In this document: positions 25,369 to 33,906 of the stretch, in pieces
How positions within the stretch are numbered: the first letter of the stretch is position 1
Layout of the letters: each line of letters begins with the position of its first letter
Assembly: GCA_004294385.1 (NCBI GenBank)
Contig: REAP01000035.1
Coordinates: 1-47,678 of the forward strand
DNA length: 47,678 bases
From: Oscillatoriales cyanobacterium
Lineage (GTDB): Bacteria > Cyanobacteriota > Cyanobacteriia > Cyanobacteriales > Microcoleaceae
Direction of reading: 5' to 3'
Translations under genes and position numbers: made by a program
The notes under the pieces: model-generated
The model's input: the letters and a program-made list of their open reading frames with translations, nothing else
Told to the model about the DNA's origin: nothing
Databases searched by the model: none

Positions 25369-26349
25369 ATGACTTATCCTCGCGTGCTCTGTTTGGGTGA
25401 AATTTTATTTGATTATCTAGCAGATCGATCGGGATTTACGCTAGAACAGGTAGAATCTTGGACACGATATCCCGGTGGTGCGCCAGCTAATGTTGCTTGT
25501 GCTTTAGTTAAATTGGGTATTACCGCAGGATTTATTGGTGCTGTGGGTGGGGATGAATTGGGTGATTCTCTAGTGGAAGTCTTGCAAGAATTAGGGGTTG
25601 ACACCACTGGGGTGCAGCGACATCCGACTGCGCCGACACGCCAAGTTTATGTATTGCGGAATGAAATGGGCGATCGATCTTTTGTCGGTTTTGGCGAATG
25701 CAGCACTGCGGAATTTGCCGATACTCATCTCCTCGCTGCCCAAATACCGGAAGTCCTGTTTGAGAATGCTGAATTTCTGGTTTTAGGTACTTTAGAATTA
25801 GCTTATCCCGACAGTCGAGAAGCGATCAAAAGAGCGATCGAACTTGCAGAAATTCACAATATTAAAATTATAGCCGACATTAATTGGCGACCCGTATTTT
25901 GGCCGAATCCAGACGAAGCAAAACCGCAGATTCAAGCACTATTAAAAAAAGTTGATTTTCTCAAATTATCTGATGAAGAAGCCGAATGGCTGTTTGCAAC
26001 TACCGACGCTGGGGCTATTACCTACCGCCTCGATTCCCCAGAAGGCGTTTTTGTCACTGCGGGCGATCGAGGTTGCTCCTATTGTATCTCAGAAAATGAA
26101 GGAAAAATCCCCGCTTTCCGAGTAGATGTTGAGGATACTACTGGTGCTGGCGATGGGTTTGTCGCTGGTTTGGTTAGCCAATTGTGCAAGGTGGGAATTA
26201 AAAGTTTAAGCGATGCAGAAACAACCAAAAAAGTTGTAACTTATGCGAGTGCAGTAGGTGCGATGACGGCAATGAAACCGGGTGCAATTTCTGCTCAACC
26301 AACCGCCGCTGAAGTAGAAGCTTTTTTGTACTTGTACAAAAATGTTTAA
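25369..26349 (+). CDS. PfkB-family sugar kinase (fructokinase-like)
   Basis: 326 residues from the ATG at 25369 (a TTG-initiated extension to 25330 is less likely). Ribokinase/PfkB hallmarks are VLCLGEILFDYLAD at the N-terminus, YPGGAPANVACALVKLG (sugar-binding Gly motif) and VEDTTGAGDGFVAGLV with catalytic Asp in GAGD. DINWRPVFWPN and FLKLSDEEAEWLF fit the fructokinase group, which phosphorylates fructose using ATP. The substrate is inferred. A CCCCGATT hairpin follows the stop. Confidence 0.87.
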   Translation: MTYPRVLCLGEILFDYLADRSGFTLEQVESWTRYPGGAPANVACALVKLGITAGFIGAVGGDELGDSLVEVLQELGVDTTGVQRHPTAPTRQVYVLRNEMGDRSFVGFGECSTAEFADTHLLAAQIPEVLFENAEFLVLGTLELAYPDSREAIKRAIELAEIHNIKIIADINWRPVFWPNPDEAKPQIQALLKKVDFLKLSDEEAEWLFATTDAGAITYRLDSPEGVFVTAGDRGCSYCISENEGKIPAFRVDVEDTTGAGDGFVAGLVSQLCKVGIKSLSDAETTKKVVTYASAVGAMTAMKPGAISAQPTAAEVEAFLYLYKNV

Positions 26350-26354
26350 TCCAC

Positions 26355-26387
26355 AAATCCCCGATTTATTTAAGAAATCGGGGATTT
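26355..26387 (+). terminator. Stem-loop terminator after sugar kinase
   Basis: AAATCCCCGATTT (26355-26367) pairs perfectly with AAATCGGGGATTT (26375-26387), six bases past the kinase stop. It belongs to the same family as 11647-11679. Confidence 0.6.
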
Positions 26388-26422
26388 AACGGCGATATAC
26401 ACCAACAGAAACGCGATTTATG

Positions 26423-26656
26423 GCAATCGCCAAGACGGTTAAGGTATAGCAGTCGCCAAGGCGAAGAAGGTCATTGAACCCTTCGACGTAGTTTATCCTG
26501 AGCCCTTCGACTTCGCTCAGGATAAACGCAGTCGTTGGGCTCAGGGAACGATCAGATAAATGCCTTAACCACCTTGGCGGTTGCTATACTTCTGGTCACT
26601 GAGCGTAGTCGAAGTGTCCGTTTTATGACCAAAGCCCCCTTGGCGACTACTATCTC
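26423..26656. mobile_element. Composite inverted-repeat element (MITE-like)
   Basis: The outer arms GCAA(T/C)CGCCAAG..GGTTAAGG lie at 26423-26444 and, inverted, at 26563-26584 (19 of 22 match). Further GTCGCCAAGG copies follow at 26451-26463 and, inverted, at 26636-26656, the last touching the aqpZ stop. Between the arms are two facing copies of the CCCTTCGAC...CTCAGGATAAAC repeat (26480-26545). No gene is present. Confidence 0.6.
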
Positions 26657-27360
26657 TAAATTTCTTCAGTGACAGGCTTAATCAAATTATAAGCCAAGAC
26701 ACCGATAATTGCGCCAACGATCGGGAATATAATAAACGCCCACAACTGTTGGATAGCCCATCCTCCTTGAAAAAGTGCAACACCAATACTTCTAGCAGGA
26801 TTAACCGAAGTATTTGTGACAGGAATTCCCACTAAGTGAATCAAAACTAGCATCAAGCCGATCGGGATTCCGCCCAAACCTGCGGGATAGTTGGGATGGG
26901 TAGTACCCATGATTGTAAATAACAGAAAAGCAGTCAATACAATTTCAGTTAATGCTGCCGCCAAAAGTCCGTAACCTGTGGGAGAATGCTCACCAAAACC
27001 ATTAGAAGCAAATCCTGAAGCCGCCGCATCAAACCCCGTTTTTCCTGATGCGATCATGTATAAAACAAGACCACCTAGAATTCCGCCTAAAATCTGACCT
27101 CCTATATAATAAGGAAGCAAAACGGCATCGATAAGTTTGGCAACTACTAAACCAATGCTGACTGCTGGATTGATGTGGCATCCAGAAATGGGGCCGATCG
27201 TATAAGCCATGACTAATAGGGACAAGCCAAAGGCGATGGACACTCCTAAAAAGCCGATTTTATCTCCGGCTAACACCGCACTACCGCATCCACCTAGCAC
27301 CAATACAAAAGTGCCTAGAGCTTCTGCAACACCAATCTTTATTTTGTTGTTCATATTCAC
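26656..27360 (-). CDS. aqpZ: Aquaporin Z
   Basis: A 234-residue MIP-family channel with six membrane spans and both NPA boxes (GCHINPAVSIGL and NTSVNPARSIGV). The filter residues expected for a water-selective channel appear present: His in LIHLVGIPVTNTSVNPAR, a following Thr, and Arg after the second NPA. AqpZ carries water across the plasma membrane in cyanobacteria and affects osmotic and glucose responses. It stands alone, facing a repeat element. Confidence 0.93.
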   Translation of the reverse strand: MNMNNKIKIGVAEALGTFVLVLGGCGSAVLAGDKIGFLGVSIAFGLSLLVMAYTIGPISGCHINPAVSIGLVVAKLIDAVLLPYYIGGQILGGILGGLVLYMIASGKTGFDAAASGFASNGFGEHSPTGYGLLAAALTEIVLTAFLLFTIMGTTHPNYPAGLGGIPIGLMLVLIHLVGIPVTNTSVNPARSIGVALFQGGWAIQQLWAFIIFPIVGAIIGVLAYNLIKPVTEEI

Positions 27361-27661
27361 AATTATTTGAAGTTTCAGGTATGTGAACTTAGCACCCTAA
27401 AAAACACTAAGTCTAACAATGAAAGCTACAGATTTTTGACAGTAGTGCACCAGTATTAACGGAATATTTTATTGATCTGTAACTTTAGTTAATTAGAACT
27501 ACTGTTCGCGTTTACTTTGAGCGCGTAAAAACTGAATTAACAATTTCGGATACAAGCTATCATTGTATTTAAATAATGTCAACACTGAAATCTTTTTGTA
27601 TAAAATGTGAGATTAATTAGAGTATTTCTAGGTACTGATTAAGGTAGAAAAACCAAAGCGC
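27361..27661. other. AT-rich intergenic stretch, nothing recognised
   Basis: 301 bases without an open frame or a clear hairpin. It must hold the aqpZ promoter; no elements are clear enough to name. Confidence 0.5.
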
Positions 27662-28489
27662 TCAATCTCCTTCACTCCGTTTTAGTGCTGCTAGAACTGC
27701 TTGCTGGCTTACTGCTTGGTAAATTTTGCTAAAATGCTGTTTGAGTGCGTCAGAGGCTGGGGATGATTTGCTGGCTGTTCCTTTCCCGTCAGTTGCGAGG
27801 GGAATTGGGCCTAAAATATCTAAGACTGTTTCGCTGCTTGGTGGCGGTACAATTACTACTAGAGATGATTCTAGTTCCTGGTTGTATTCCCAGAAGCGAT
27901 CGACTTTAAGTAATTTTGCATCCTCAGTTGGGGAATTTTCCCCTGAATTGAGTTGTGTATTTTCGTTGGTTTCCGTACCTCGTCTTTGGCGGAGTGCTGT
28001 CAGGATTTGCTCTTTGGTTCTACCGCGCATTTGAAATAGTACGAAGGGGTCTTCACTGAAGCGATCGCCCAATAAGTAGTATACTGCACTGATGTGTTTG
28101 CAAGGATTTTTGGGGTCAGGACAGCTACAGCGCGATCGAATATCTGACAAACTTAACGGAAATAGCGTTTTTCCAGCGGCTGCGAATACATCTTCAATAT
28201 TGTGCGGCATTTCTCCTGCTAATAGTTTCGCAGAAAAGATGGCTCTTTGTGACATATTTTCAATCACATATTCCCAATCTTCATCGGTTAATGTATCGAG
28301 TCCTAAAGAAACTTGATAGGGTTTGGGATCTGTTCCTTGAACTATGGCAATTACTTCTTGGTTGGGAAATTCAATGCTGAGAACTTTGCCCTCGCGCGCG
28401 TATTGCCAACCGCGTTCTAAACGCTTTTTGAAGCGATAGGTATTGATTAAGTCTAGCCATTGTTGTGTCCACCATTCTCTGTCAATCAT
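27662..28489 (-). CDS. SWIM zinc-finger protein
   Basis: A 275-residue protein with a SWIM motif (CSCPDPKNPCKHISAVYYLLG; CxC...CxH) near residues 142-153. It is preceded by a DWEYVIENMSQRAIFSAKLLAGEMP block typical of bacterial SWIM proteins encoded next to SNF2 helicases. The SNF2 gene lies just upstream on the same strand. The pair is widespread; its function in DNA metabolism is not established to my knowledge. The region between them holds a heptamer array and a long hairpin. Confidence 0.88.
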   Translation of the reverse strand: MIDREWWTQQWLDLINTYRFKKRLERGWQYAREGKVLSIEFPNQEVIAIVQGTDPKPYQVSLGLDTLTDEDWEYVIENMSQRAIFSAKLLAGEMPHNIEDVFAAAGKTLFPLSLSDIRSRCSCPDPKNPCKHISAVYYLLGDRFSEDPFVLFQMRGRTKEQILTALRQRRGTETNENTQLNSGENSPTEDAKLLKVDRFWEYNQELESSLVVIVPPPSSETVLDILGPIPLATDGKGTASKSSPASDALKQHFSKIYQAVSQQAVLAALKRSEGD

Positions 28490-28493
28490 AAGC

Positions 28494-28548
28494 CGAAGGA
28501 AGAAGGAAGAAGGAAGAAGGAAGAAGGAAGAAGGAAGAAGGAAGAAAG
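28494..28548. repeat. STRR, 7-bp unit AGAAGGA
   Basis: About seven AGAAGGA heptamers immediately upstream of the SWIM gene start. They are purine-rich on the + strand, hence pyrimidine-rich on the coding strand, so they do not provide ribosome sites for the SWIM gene. Confidence 0.85.
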
Positions 28549-28569
28549 CTTGATTGATCTAGGAGAGTC

Positions 28570-28633
28570 AGAAACCGGGTTTTTACGAATAACTGGACTA
28601 TCACCTTTAATCCTGGTAAAAAACCCGGTTTCT
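28570..28633. repeat. AGAAACCGGGTTTTT inverted repeat
   Basis: AGAAACCGGGTTTTT (28570-28584) pairs exactly with AAAAACCCGGTTTCT (28619-28633) across a 34-base loop, just after the SNF2 stop. It may be a terminator or a dispersed element. A partial copy (AATCCGGTTTCT) is at about 2986. Confidence 0.7.
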
Positions 28634-28650
28634 TTGGTCAAAGTGCGTAG

Positions 28651-31600
28651 TTATTCTTCTTCGGTTTCTATGATAGCATTGCGATCTAGAATTAGTAAAT
28701 TGCGAAGTTGGTCTGTATCCAACTCAGTGATCCAGTTTTCGCCGGCACTCACTACTTGTTCAGCTAAGGCTTTCTTGCTTTCAATCATATCATGAATCTT
28801 CTCCTCTAACGTACCAGTACACACAAATTTATGTACTTGCACGTTGCGGGTTTGACCGATGCGAAATACGCGGTCAGTTGCTTGATTTTCTACTGCTGGG
28901 TTCCACCATCTGTCGTAGTGAAAAACATGGGTTGCTCTGGTTAAATTGAGGCCAGTACCGCCTGCTTTCAAGGATAATATCATAATCGGTGGGCCTTGGG
29001 GATCGTGTTGGAAGCGATCGATCATTTCTTCCCGCTGTTGCTGCTTAATTCCGCCGTACAAAAACAGAACTTCTCGACCTAAATGCTGTTCTAGATGGGG
29101 TTTCAGGAGTTTTCCCCATTCAGCAAATTGAGTAAAAATCAAAGCCCGATCGCCCTGGGCGACAACTTCCTCTAACATTTCCAATAACCGCTGCAATTTC
29201 CCCGACTCCTGACTCTTAATTTCCAAGGCTTTCGGGTTTTGTTTGGCTGTCAAAAGCGCCGGATGATTGCAAAGTTGTTTGAGTTTTACCAACAAAGCCA
29301 GAATCATCCCCCGGCGCTGAATACCTTCGGCAGATTCCAATTCTGATATTGACGTTTCGACTATTTGCTGATATAATGTCGCCTGTTCAGTCGCCAGTCC
29401 ACAAAATACAGTCATTTCCTGTTTTTCGGGCAAATCTTGGATGATTGACTTGTCAGTTTTCAGGCGACGGAGGATGAAAGGCCGAACGAGCGATCGCAAA
29501 GTCTGCAATGATTCGCGATCGCCATATTTCTCAATGGGAATCGCAAAGCGGCGCTGAAAGAAATTGCGCGGCCCCAAATATCCCGGATTCAGAAACTCCA
29601 AAATAGACCACAATTCTTGCAGTCTATTTTCCACCGGAGTTCCTGTTAGTGCAATTCTAAAAGATGCCTCGATTTCCCGTACAATTTTCGACTGCTTAGA
29701 CTCGGAGTTTTTAATGTTTTGTGCTTCATCTAAAACCAATCCTTGCCATTTGATGCCTTGAATTTCCTTCGCATCACGAAACACTAGGGCGTAACTGGTA
29801 ACGATCAAATCTTTTCCCTTAATTGCCGTAGCAAATGCTTTTCCTTTAGCTCGTTTATCTCCGTGATGCAATAACACTTTGAGTGTCGGGCCAAACTTCT
29901 TGACTTCCCGTTGCCAATTGCCCAATACCGATGTCGGACACACCAGCAATGTCGGCCCTTCCAAGGCATCTTTTTCTTGTAAATGCAGCAGAAAACCAAT
30001 TAGCTGAACAGTGTTATGGCACAAAATATTATTGGCAACAAAATTGTGATGTTTGCCAACCTCAAAATCATAAACCCACCCTTCATACTCAAAGTCTTCA
30101 ATTTCTTCAATCCGACAATAAAATACTTCTTGGTCGAGAAAAACTTGTAAGCTTTGTCTGATTGTCTGTAGCTGTTGCGTGTCTAGATTCCCATAAGCTT
30201 CTAGAGTTTGATTCGTCCACTTGGAAGGTTTTAGCTGACGGTATTCTTGTTCTGCGGAGCCATCTAGAATATTTTCCATCCCAGCGACTACCCTTGTCAG
30301 ACTCGTGTGTGAAAATTGCTGGGAACCGTTGATATAAACCGGGTTGTGCATTCCCAAATGGCGCAATGGTAATTTTGTAATCTCCACTGCATGAGCGACG
30401 ATATCGGAAGCAGGAATTCCCTCAACGTTGGTGTTGCAAGTCGCTTCGCAAATCTGCTCTAATTTACGCTGTTTTTCTGGATAGCCAAAACCAATTTCTT
30501 GTAAAAATATGCGAACTGAGTTGCCTCCAAAAGTACCTATATAATAGCTGCGAAAAATACCGCTGCCATTGGTAGCCCGTTTTTGTTTAGCGCTGATTCG
30601 CAGCCAAATTCCAAAGCGTCGCAGCAGTGTAGAAAGTTGTTGAATTAGTAAAGTCGAAGCGCTACTAATTTCGATATTTCGCGTGTTAAGCAGGACAGAA
30701 CCTTCAGCATCAAAGTAGTTTTTGAGGAAAATTCGGATGCTGTCAAGGTTGGCTTGCATGATGAATTGTGGGAAGCTTTTCTCGCCTGACAGTTTCCCCC
30801 ACTCGTAGCCTTTAGATTCAAGAAATGTTTGGTATTCTCGACTGCATACAGATAAATATGCTGCTTTTTGCCGATCGGGAGTACGAACAGCAGGATGATT
30901 GATTTTTATCCCATACTTTTTGGTTAAACGGTGAAGTATGAAACGCAATTCTTCGAGAACTGCCACATCTTTCTGTGTTATTGTGAGCATTGCCCGATCG
31001 CGATTCTCATATCCCTCAGCAATCTGCCAAGCCAGAAACTTGACTAAATCGGGGTCTTCCGGCTTTCCTTCCCAATACAATTTAGCAGGAACACAAACAT
31101 AATCTCCAACCTTGAAGTCATTTGTCCAGCTATCCCGTACTAACAATTTGTGGCGACGGGTAATAGTGATGCTGCTACCGTCTTGTAGTTTGATGGTTCG
31201 CAACTTTTCTTGCACTTGCTGACGGTAAAGCCGTCGAATATTCGCCTGGACAATTTTGCCCGTTTCCTGATTGATGGAATTCACCAGTAATTGCTCATTA
31301 GGTTCAGCCCAAAACCCTTCACCATCAAATTCTGTCTTACCTGCATAAGCTTCCCAGATTTTTTCAGCTTTTTGTAAAAAACCATTGACAAAGATACGTG
31401 ATTGTGGTATGAGGCATTTACCACAACCCATATCGTCCGCGAGACAAGCACCCAAACCCCAACGTTCTAAGAAGGCCAACCAGCCAACTCCTAGGGCTTG
31501 ATAAGGGCGCAATTCACCACGGAGACTAGCTGGCGCGATCGCATTTACGGCCTCATTATCATTTAAAGTATTCAACAACTCCTGAAGTTGACCCGTTGCT

Positions 31601-33510
31601 TCAAAATTCACCACCGGCAACTTTTCGATTGTCTGAGAATCACCAGAGGCCAAACGCAAAGCATCTTCCAAAGAAAGAGTCATTTGCTCCTTGCGACTAG
31701 CAAAAAAAGTTTTAGCAGCCCTGACATCGGTTGCGCGCAATTCTACCCACTCGCCGTTAATTTCCACCAAAGGCGAATTCAACTCTACCAATCTATCAAA
31801 TTCAGCCTTAGAAATGCGCTGTCCACCGATCGTCAATTCCCACTTAAAATTTAACAGACTTTGCAATCCTAACCCCCCCTTGCCCCCCCTTACTAAGGGG
31901 GGGTTAATTTCTCCAGCCCCCCCCCTTACTAAGGGGGGGTTGGGGGGGGGTGTTTCCGCTTGAATGCTCAAACCCAAACGACTCGCCCAACCATCTGTCT
32001 TCGTCAAACTAGGTGGCAAAACTACGCCCAATCCGCTGTCAGTAAACCGCCAAGCTACAGACTTGATAAAATTGTAAGCATCTAAAGGTTTCAACGGACA
32101 AGATTGAGGTCGCTGTGCTTGCAAAGTTGGTTCAATTAACGGATAAAGTTTTGAGGCTAAACCCAAGCCGCTGAGCAAAGTTTCTTGAGGTAATTGTATA
32201 GTTCGTCCCGCATAATTTAAACTCTCAACTGAATTGTTCCAAATAGTTCTGGCATCTACTAGGAATTCATTTTCATCTGCTGCTTGCAAACAATAATTTA
32301 AACTCCATTCGGCTGTACCAAATGATGGTGGTATGAGTTGAAAACAAGTGCGAAATTGATGTTGTTGAGATAGTGAATTTTGCAGTGGTGTAGTCCAAGC
32401 ACTCAGCTTTGCGATCATGTTTTCCAAGGCTGATGATTCTGCTTGAACAATCCCAGATTCCTGTTGCAAAGATTGCAGCCATTCGCGGGTTGGAGAAACT
32501 GCTTTGATTTCTAAAGTTGAGCTAGAAGCCGTTAGCGCAGCCCTCGAAGAGGATCGCACTTGACTATCCACAACACTACTCAAAAATCCCAACACTAACT
32601 CCTGGGCACCCATCGGCAAGTCCACCGCCAAAGGCAATTGACTCGATTCTTGGGATGGGTAGGGAGGCGTTGACTTCTCCCCTCTTTGTACCCTGAGCGA
32701 AGTCGAAGGGCTCAGGGACCCTTCGACTTCGCTCAGGGGGCATGAAGTTGAAGGGCTTTCTTCCTTCGATTGATATGTTCTGCAAGCAGTAGGCATTTGC
32801 TTGACGAAAGTAGCGAGACGGAGTTGATCTATAGAACTATCCAACAGAGGTTGCCATTTCGCAATAGCGGAACCGTCGGACTGCTTTTCTAATCCAGGCA
32901 AAAATTTGCATCTCGCCAATAAATCCAAATTCCATCTAGCCACATGAGACCAAAAACGCAAATCGGAACCGACAAAAGAGTCAGTTGCTGTGCTATTGAG
33001 CGGTAGTGCTTGTAAGAAAATAAAAGCTGTTTGAGGATTGAGACAAAAACCCTCGACTTGCCATGGAAAAAGGTAAATTTCCTCAGTTTGGGGAGGTTCT
33101 GAAAGTGCTGCGGCTGAGTGCTGTGGCATCACCAGATTTGGGTTGGATGCGGAAATTTGGGTCGGAAGTGCGATCGCCCGAATCTCCTTCCTAACTGATG
33201 AATTTTTGGGGACAACTTGTGCAGTTGTTGTTTTTGCCGTTAGCAAAGCCCTCGAAGAGGATCGCCTAGTTTTCTTGCCTTTTTCCTGTGCAGGTTCTGT
33301 GGTTTCGGGTAACAGCCAATTCAGTGTACCTGACTGCTGCAAGGAAGTGAGGAAAGTCTTTAACTCAGATTCAGTCATTGCTAAGGGATGGTGTAGATTC
33401 ATCCCCGATTCAATGGTATCAATCGCTTCGGTTTTTCGCCAAACTTCTCCCCAAATAAATAAACAACTTTCTTGCGAATCAATTATCCAACTACCGTGTA
33501 AAATTCCCAT
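28651..33510 (-). CDS. SNF2-family helicase with an intein
   Basis: 1619 residues, of which 699-1166 are an intein; the mature helicase would be 1151 residues. The bacterial SNF2/RapA-like core shows motif I DDMGCGK^T (split by the intein), Ia LLVCPTSVLGNWQREV, II VLDEAQNIKN, III ALTGTPVENRLQELWSI, V LSLKAGGTGLNL and VI QATDRVFRIGQTRNVQVHKF. The N-terminal 600 residues are the less conserved SNF2-associated region. It contains several in-frame pieces of dispersed repeats (about residues 81-90, 251-281, 319-329, 517-548). The SWIM gene follows as a probable operon partner. Confidence 0.94.
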   Translation of the reverse strand: MGILHGSWIIDSQESCLFIWGEVWRKTEAIDTIESGMNLHHPLAMTESELKTFLTSLQQSGTLNWLLPETTEPAQEKGKKTRRSSSRALLTAKTTTAQVVPKNSSVRKEIRAIALPTQISASNPNLVMPQHSAAALSEPPQTEEIYLFPWQVEGFCLNPQTAFIFLQALPLNSTATDSFVGSDLRFWSHVARWNLDLLARCKFLPGLEKQSDGSAIAKWQPLLDSSIDQLRLATFVKQMPTACRTYQSKEESPSTSCPLSEVEGSLSPSTSLRVQRGEKSTPPYPSQESSQLPLAVDLPMGAQELVLGFLSSVVDSQVRSSSRAALTASSSTLEIKAVSPTREWLQSLQQESGIVQAESSALENMIAKLSAWTTPLQNSLSQQHQFRTCFQLIPPSFGTAEWSLNYCLQAADENEFLVDARTIWNNSVESLNYAGRTIQLPQETLLSGLGLASKLYPLIEPTLQAQRPQSCPLKPLDAYNFIKSVAWRFTDSGLGVVLPPSLTKTDGWASRLGLSIQAETPPPNPPLVRGGAGEINPPLVRGGKGGLGLQSLLNFKWELTIGGQRISKAEFDRLVELNSPLVEINGEWVELRATDVRAAKTFFASRKEQMTLSLEDALRLASGDSQTIEKLPVVNFEATGQLQELLNTLNDNEAVNAIAPASLRGELRPYQALGVGWLAFLERWGLGACLADDMGCGKCLIPQSRIFVNGFLQKAEKIWEAYAGKTEFDGEGFWAEPNEQLLVNSINQETGKIVQANIRRLYRQQVQEKLRTIKLQDGSSITITRRHKLLVRDSWTNDFKVGDYVCVPAKLYWEGKPEDPDLVKFLAWQIAEGYENRDRAMLTITQKDVAVLEELRFILHRLTKKYGIKINHPAVRTPDRQKAAYLSVCSREYQTFLESKGYEWGKLSGEKSFPQFIMQANLDSIRIFLKNYFDAEGSVLLNTRNIEISSASTLLIQQLSTLLRRFGIWLRISAKQKRATNGSGIFRSYYIGTFGGNSVRIFLQEIGFGYPEKQRKLEQICEATCNTNVEGIPASDIVAHAVEITKLPLRHLGMHNPVYINGSQQFSHTSLTRVVAGMENILDGSAEQEYRQLKPSKWTNQTLEAYGNLDTQQLQTIRQSLQVFLDQEVFYCRIEEIEDFEYEGWVYDFEVGKHHNFVANNILCHNTVQLIGFLLHLQEKDALEGPTLLVCPTSVLGNWQREVKKFGPTLKVLLHHGDKRAKGKAFATAIKGKDLIVTSYALVFRDAKEIQGIKWQGLVLDEAQNIKNSESKQSKIVREIEASFRIALTGTPVENRLQELWSILEFLNPGYLGPRNFFQRRFAIPIEKYGDRESLQTLRSLVRPFILRRLKTDKSIIQDLPEKQEMTVFCGLATEQATLYQQIVETSISELESAEGIQRRGMILALLVKLKQLCNHPALLTAKQNPKALEIKSQESGKLQRLLEMLEEVVAQGDRALIFTQFAEWGKLLKPHLEQHLGREVLFLYGGIKQQQREEMIDRFQHDPQGPPIMILSLKAGGTGLNLTRATHVFHYDRWWNPAVENQATDRVFRIGQTRNVQVHKFVCTGTLEEKIHDMIESKKALAEQVVSAGENWITELDTDQLRNLLILDRNAIIETEEE
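30013..31416 (-). other. Intein with LAGLIDADG homing endonuclease
   Basis: 468 in-frame residues inserted between Lys and Thr of the helicase Walker A motif (GCGK/T). Block A begins CLIPQSRIFVNG with nucleophile Cys699. Block B has TITRRHKLLVRD (the TxxH-type His). Two dodecapeptide-like blocks are KFLAWQIAEGY and FLKNYFDAEGSV, each with an acidic residue, so the endonuclease may be active. Blocks F and G are VYDFEVGKHHNFVANNILCHN, ending His-Asn1166, followed by +1 Thr. All residues needed for splicing appear present. Confidence 0.95.
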
Positions 33511-33513
33511 TTT

Positions 33514-33566
33514 AAATATTAGTTATTAGTTATTAGTTATTAGTTATTAGTTATTAGTTATTGGTT
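33514..33566. repeat. STRR, 7-bp unit ATTAGTT
   Basis: About seven ATTAGTT heptamers directly upstream of the SNF2 start. The gap 33511-33906 otherwise holds a TTCGACTACGCTCAGG element with an inverted partner (33585-33620), the array at 33725 and the pnp leader; no gene was seen. Confidence 0.85.
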
Positions 33567-33724
33567 ATTTGCAGTACCCTGCCCTTCGACTACGCTCAGG
33601 AACCGCGTAGTCGAAGGGTAATTGGTAATTAGTTGGTTGTGAAGCCCAATGTTCAATGCCCAACTTCCGATGTCCCAATTTCCAAATGAAGGTTTATCCT
33701 ATCACCTATTTCAGATATTGGTAC

Positions 33725-33801
33725 ATGGGCAATGCCCCATGCCCCATGCCCCATGCCCCATGCCCCATGCCCCATGCCCCATGCCCCATGCCCCATGCCC
33801 A
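33725..33801. repeat. STRR, 7-bp unit ATGCCCC
   Basis: About ten nearly identical ATGCCCC heptamers, about 105 bases upstream of pnp. This is the least degenerate array in the window, suggesting recent expansion. Confidence 0.9.
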
Positions 33802-33906
33802 ATTCCCTATATCTTCGTCTATTTGCCCGATCGCCCTTCAAAAATCTGTGGTTAATGCTACGATCCCGACAGAGAAAGAATGCGGTAGATAAGGAAGCAA
33901 TCCTAC

